DNA from: Brasenia schreberi
Taxonomy: Eukaryota > Streptophyta > Magnoliopsida > Nymphaeales > Cabombaceae
Direction of reading: 5' to 3'
Length of the DNA: 64,000 bases
Assembly (NCBI GenBank): GCA_036023115.1
Contig: JAYKKT010000089.1
Location: forward strand, 11,318,001 to 11,382,000
How positions within the stretch are numbered: the first letter of the stretch is position 1; every line of letters starts with the position of its first letter. This document shows, in pieces, positions 60,601 through 64,000 of this stretch. A model generated the notes under the pieces. The model worked only from the letters and a program-made list of their open reading frames with translations, was not told where the DNA came from and searched no databases. The translations under genes were made by a program, and so were the position numbers.

Positions 60601-61520
60601 AAATTCATGTATCTGCATAACTTTATATCTTATTATACTGACACTGCTTTGTTTGTACGAAAGATAGATGTAGATATTGTTACTTTGCTCTTATATGTGG
60701 ATGATATGATCATCACTGAGAGTGATGAAGCAGGGATTCAACAGGTTAAACATAACATTCACCAGGAGTTTGATATGAAAGACTTAGGTCTTCCTTAACT
60801 ATTTTTTGGGTATTAAAATTATTAGAAACAATTGTGGTTACTTTATGTCTCAAACTAAATTTACAAATGATATAATTAATAGATCTGGTATCACAGATAA
60901 CAAAACAGTGGATACTCCAGAAGTTCTTGGTACTAAGTTAAGATTCACTGATAGAGAAAGATTAGATGACCCCACCCCCTACACACAACTCATAGGTGCC
61001 CTTACATATCTCACTATTACCCGTCCTGACATTTCTCATGCAGTTCATACAACTAGTTAATTTCAGCAAGCACCTACCTCTGTTCATATGAGTGTTGTTA
61101 TCCGTATTATTCAAAATATAAAAAACTCAAAAAACAAAGGGGTTATTATCCTTGTATATGGATGTTGACTGGGGTGGAGACGTCAATAACAGATACTCTA
61201 CGACTGGTTTTTGTGTTTTTTTAGGTGAATCACTAATCTAAGTGCAAGAAGCAATAAAAGGTGTCACTCTCTTCGACCAAAGCAGAATATCGAGCAATGA
61301 CTTCTACTGCTATGGAGATTTTTTGGATTACAACTGTTCTAAGCGATATGAGCGTTACTTCTAAAAAACCTATCACTATTTATTATGACAATAAAAGCGT
61401 CATGTACATTGCTTGTAACATCACTTTTCATGAACGGATGAGGCATATTAAAATGGATTATCATTTTGTTCGTGAAGAATGCTTACAAAACAAGATAACT
61501 TTGTGTTATGTCACATAAGA
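57601..61520 (+). pseudogene. Copia gag-pol polyprotein, multiply broken
   Basis: Gag remnants start at about 57600 (MESKNESFRCILEPKCYQSW). The zinc knuckle near 58420 reads YHYYKESGHIKSTC in place of CxxCKESGHIKSTC. Integrase: [12 protein letters not shown] and [10 protein letters not shown] at about 59160-59250. Reverse transcriptase: EWEDAMSDELKALNKAQTW at about 60160, [36 protein letters not shown] and the catalytic LLLYVDDMIIT at about 60695. RNase H: SSTKAEYRAMTSTAMEI at about 61265 and ITIYYDNKSVM. Many stops and frameshifts separate the pieces. A 50-bp tandem duplication lies at 58362-58461, over the zinc knuckle. Confidence 0.9.
58362..58461. repeat. 50-bp tandem duplication in Copia gag
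   Basis: The unit starting aaccatatatcactattac and ending aagcacttgtc occurs identically at 58362-58411 and 58412-58461. It duplicates the zinc-knuckle sequence, and the period of 50 shifts the frame. The identity of the two units points to a late event. Confidence 0.92.
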
Positions 61521-61620
61521 GATGCAACTAGTTGATTTCTTCACCAAATCGCTCTCTGCTACTCGCTTTCATTTCTTGTTGGACAAACTTTCGGTATATA
61601 TACCGTAAGTTTAAAGGGGG

Positions 61621-61986
61621 TGTTAAATGTAATAGGCATGGCCCGTGCACTTATTATGGATGGCGCAGGCCACTAGGGCCGTTGGAGGCACTGAGGGTAG
61701 TGCCTCCAATGGCTATGCTGGCCAAGTCTGGCTAGCACTTGCAGCTGAACATTGTTGATGCCTTTTACTCTCCCTTTCTCACTTGTATAACCTCTATATA
61801 TATCCCTTCTCTTCAATAAAGATCATGTTGTCTAGCACAACTTTTGTTTGTGGTTTTACTCTCTTGTTCTTCACTCTTGTTGTGTTCTTGGCATGTGACT
61901 TTCATATTCGGATGCTTTGATATCTTGACGCTTTGACGAACTACAATTTGGGTGATTTAACCTTCGATTATCAACAAATATTTACA
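61621..61986 (+). repeat. Copia 3' LTR
   Basis: 366 bp, directly after the polypurine tract. It has caataaagatcatgttgt, a likely poly(A) signal absent from the 5' LTR. It ends atttaca before tcagtgctgctgg. Confidence 0.93.
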
Positions 61987-64000
61987 TCAGTGCTGCTGGA
62001 ATGGTAATTTGAGTAAATCTCTAAAATTGCCCTAAACGGATAATATAAGTTACAACTGTTGGTCAATCTATAAGATATTCCAAATTTACGATAAAAGAAT
62101 AGTACATGATACACAAAAAAGGAATTTTCATACAGTGTTTTGGATATCCTTCATAGGGCATTTATATAGAGTTCATATGTGATTTATCAACACTAATACT
62201 AAGGACTGGTACAGAAACAAACAGAAAGACTATGATAATTCAAGCTTGTTCATGTCAAGCGTGCAACTAAATAGGTCAACACACTGTGAACCCAAAATTA
62301 ATTCAAGGAAAGCTACTTTTGGTGAGTTGTGTGTTGATGAGCGCATCCTGACATATATTCACAGTTTGAAACTAGATACTAGGCAATCGGTAGTTTTCTG
62401 ATTGCAACAGAGTCAAACAGACAGTCATTGAAGTCCCAAAAGTCTTGATTAACAAATGAAGTATCAAATAAAAAATAGACTGCATGCTATTCTTTTCAGA
62501 CCGTGAAAGAAATCAAAATGGCATCCGACAGTTTATGGCAAAATGTAATTCAACCATCTGCCAGACCTCACCATGTCCTCGCATCCAGTCATCACAAACT
62601 CAGATGATGCCATTTCTCATTCATTGTTTTTGAATAGTACAGTAACATCCTCTTCATATCCACCACTAACTGAAGCTGGATATTTTGATTGCATGCAAAT
62701 ATTGACAACCATGCTACTCATTTCAACACACAAACTATGTCATCTGATTTCTATTTTGCAGAGTAACAAGGAAGTGCTGGGCCAACATCCATTTAGAACT
62801 CGTTCACTAACAAATTAGTGACAAAACAACTAATCCTGCATTCGTCCAATCCAATACCAATTATTTAGCATCATGTACTATTGCATTCCTGACACCATGT
62901 TGTTTCCATTATTAACGGATCCAGCAATTGACTCAAGCTTTGAGTACATAATCCACTTGAATTTGGAGGAGCTGCATCTTTGTAACAAAGCATTCAGCAA
63001 ATAAAACCAGAATGGGTCACATTTGCTAAGAGTGCAATGAGAAGAACAAGTAAACCAGCTACCGTTTCAGAAGCTAATTGAGGTTCACGTGAGTATCTTG
63101 GACAGGCCCCATTTAATGAAGAACTGCAGCAGAGAACCGAACTTAGATCAACTATGCTCCAGAAGAAAATTTTTACTTCAGTACTCATCCAGGAACATAC
63201 TCCACTATCTTCCTGTTGGAACATCCCAATAGTTTTCATACATGGTCAGACCGCCAGCACTTAACTCTTTATCAACCACCAAGAGAACCTCTAACTCGAT
63301 TAACCTCTGAACTGCATCTCAACATGGAAACACACCAAACCGTTTTGAAGTCTCAAAAAGCAAATGTGGGTCATCTTCACTTCTGAGAAAGATGCACTGG
63401 AAGCAGTAAAGCACACCTTCTCTATTCATCAATTCTCACACAAATAAATCCAGGAAATGACTCCCACACATTCCCTTAAAAGAAAAGAGGTTGGTCATCT
63501 TCAGATCCAAACAAGACGTAACTCCAATTTAGTCTCCTACTAGTGAAAATTCGATCCAACTCAGCAAACCCAACAAAAACAAGAGTTACACGAACAACTA
63601 CCACAACTTAAGATCATAACCATCATAGACAACTCATCTTTACAGAATTCCCGAGGTGATACCTCCAAATAATTTGTCCAAAATGCCAATGCACCATCTT
63701 GAACATCCAAAAGATCTACCAGAAACACCAATTTAACCCTCTACTCATCAAATTCCAACTCAAAACAGACACGACAAGAAGACTAATCCCAACCTTGCTT
63801 TCCATCTAGACACAGTCAAGATTGATTCATCACAAACATCAATGATGCATACCCTCTAATCATCAAATTCCCACATAAGACACGGACGGCCAGAAGACTA
63901 ATCCCGAGCTAGCTCTCCATGCGCCGCACACATACATACCCATTGCTAACTCTCCATCCCACCCACATACATTACAGAACAAGAAAGAACAATATCTCCG
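61987..64000. other. No recognised gene; diverged tandem repeat near the end
   Basis: No coding exon could be assigned on either strand. A diverged direct repeat with a period of about 115 bases is visible near 63736 and 63851 (accctctactcatcaaattc against accctctaatcatcaaattc, each followed by agaagactaatccc). The stretch could be intronic to a gene that continues past the window. Confidence 0.4.

Larger units (their letters stand above)
57137..61986 (+). mobile_element. Ty1/Copia LTR retrotransposon, decayed
   Basis: 5' LTR 57137-57486 and 3' LTR 61621-61986, both starting TGTTAAATGTAATAGG and ending ATTTACA. The primer-binding site tggtatcaaagc follows the 5' LTR (initiator-Met type), and the polypurine tract aaaggggg precedes the 3' LTR. 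The internal order gag, integrase, reverse transcriptase, RNase H identifies Copia. The LTRs differ by several indels and substitutions, so the insertion is not recent. No 5-bp target duplication was found (tagct against tcagt). Confidence 0.93.

Noticed and set aside
57132..61991. A 5-bp target duplication for the Copia element
   Set aside because: The flanks read tagct and tcagt. They do not match, so none is claimed.
62994..63239. Minus-strand frame as an N-terminal exon of L2HGDH
   Set aside because: It lacks the GxGxxG FAD-binding motif and the HAGIYY segment expected of that part.

Overview
The window is nuclear DNA from a flowering plant. It is AT-rich, with genes split by short exons and GT-AG introns, plant-type protein families, plant LINE, hAT and Copia elements, and long CT/GA, TA and TTA microsatellites. 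Two gene starts are markedly more GC-rich than their surroundings, which would fit a non-grass monocot or magnoliid, but that lineage guess is weak. No rRNA, tRNA or CRISPR was seen.

Layout. (1) 1-5160: an intact minus-strand gene for the SnRK1 beta subunit (4 exons, 291 aa) with a TATA box. (2) 5160-12640: gene-poor AT-rich DNA with microsatellites. (3) 12639-33320: an intact minus-strand ZIFL-type MFS transporter gene (17 coding exons, 495 aa) spread over 18 kb. Five of its introns hold RTE-type LINE copies or relics; one intron holds a full-length LINE that is itself split by a 3.4-kb hAT DNA transposon. (4) 33320-48000: gene-poor DNA with minisatellites, a truncated LINE with clear target duplications, LINE relics, an L1-type RNase H relic and GTATCG-rich patches. 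(5) 48260-50482: an intact, GC-rich two-exon gene (681 aa) derived from a hAT transposase, in which all three catalytic acidic positions are replaced. (6) 51186-56975: a broken L-2-hydroxyglutarate dehydrogenase gene on the minus strand, with another full-length LINE in an intron. (7) 57137-61986: a decayed Ty1/Copia retrotransposon with both LTRs. (8) 61987-64000: nothing recognisable.

Most interesting points. The hAT element can be delimited to the base (10-bp inverted ends, 8-bp target duplication) and carries GTATCG palindrome arrays inside its ends; its transposase keeps the catalytic residues but has about three single-base frameshifts. About 27 kb away the hAT-derived host gene shows the reverse: open frame and zinc finger kept, catalytic residues gone, as expected of a domesticated transposase. 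The RTE family inserted repeatedly, including into itself, and left a 24-bp copy bounded by a perfect 16-bp target duplication just after the hAT-derived gene.

All calls come from reading the sequence and recalling protein families; no searches were run.
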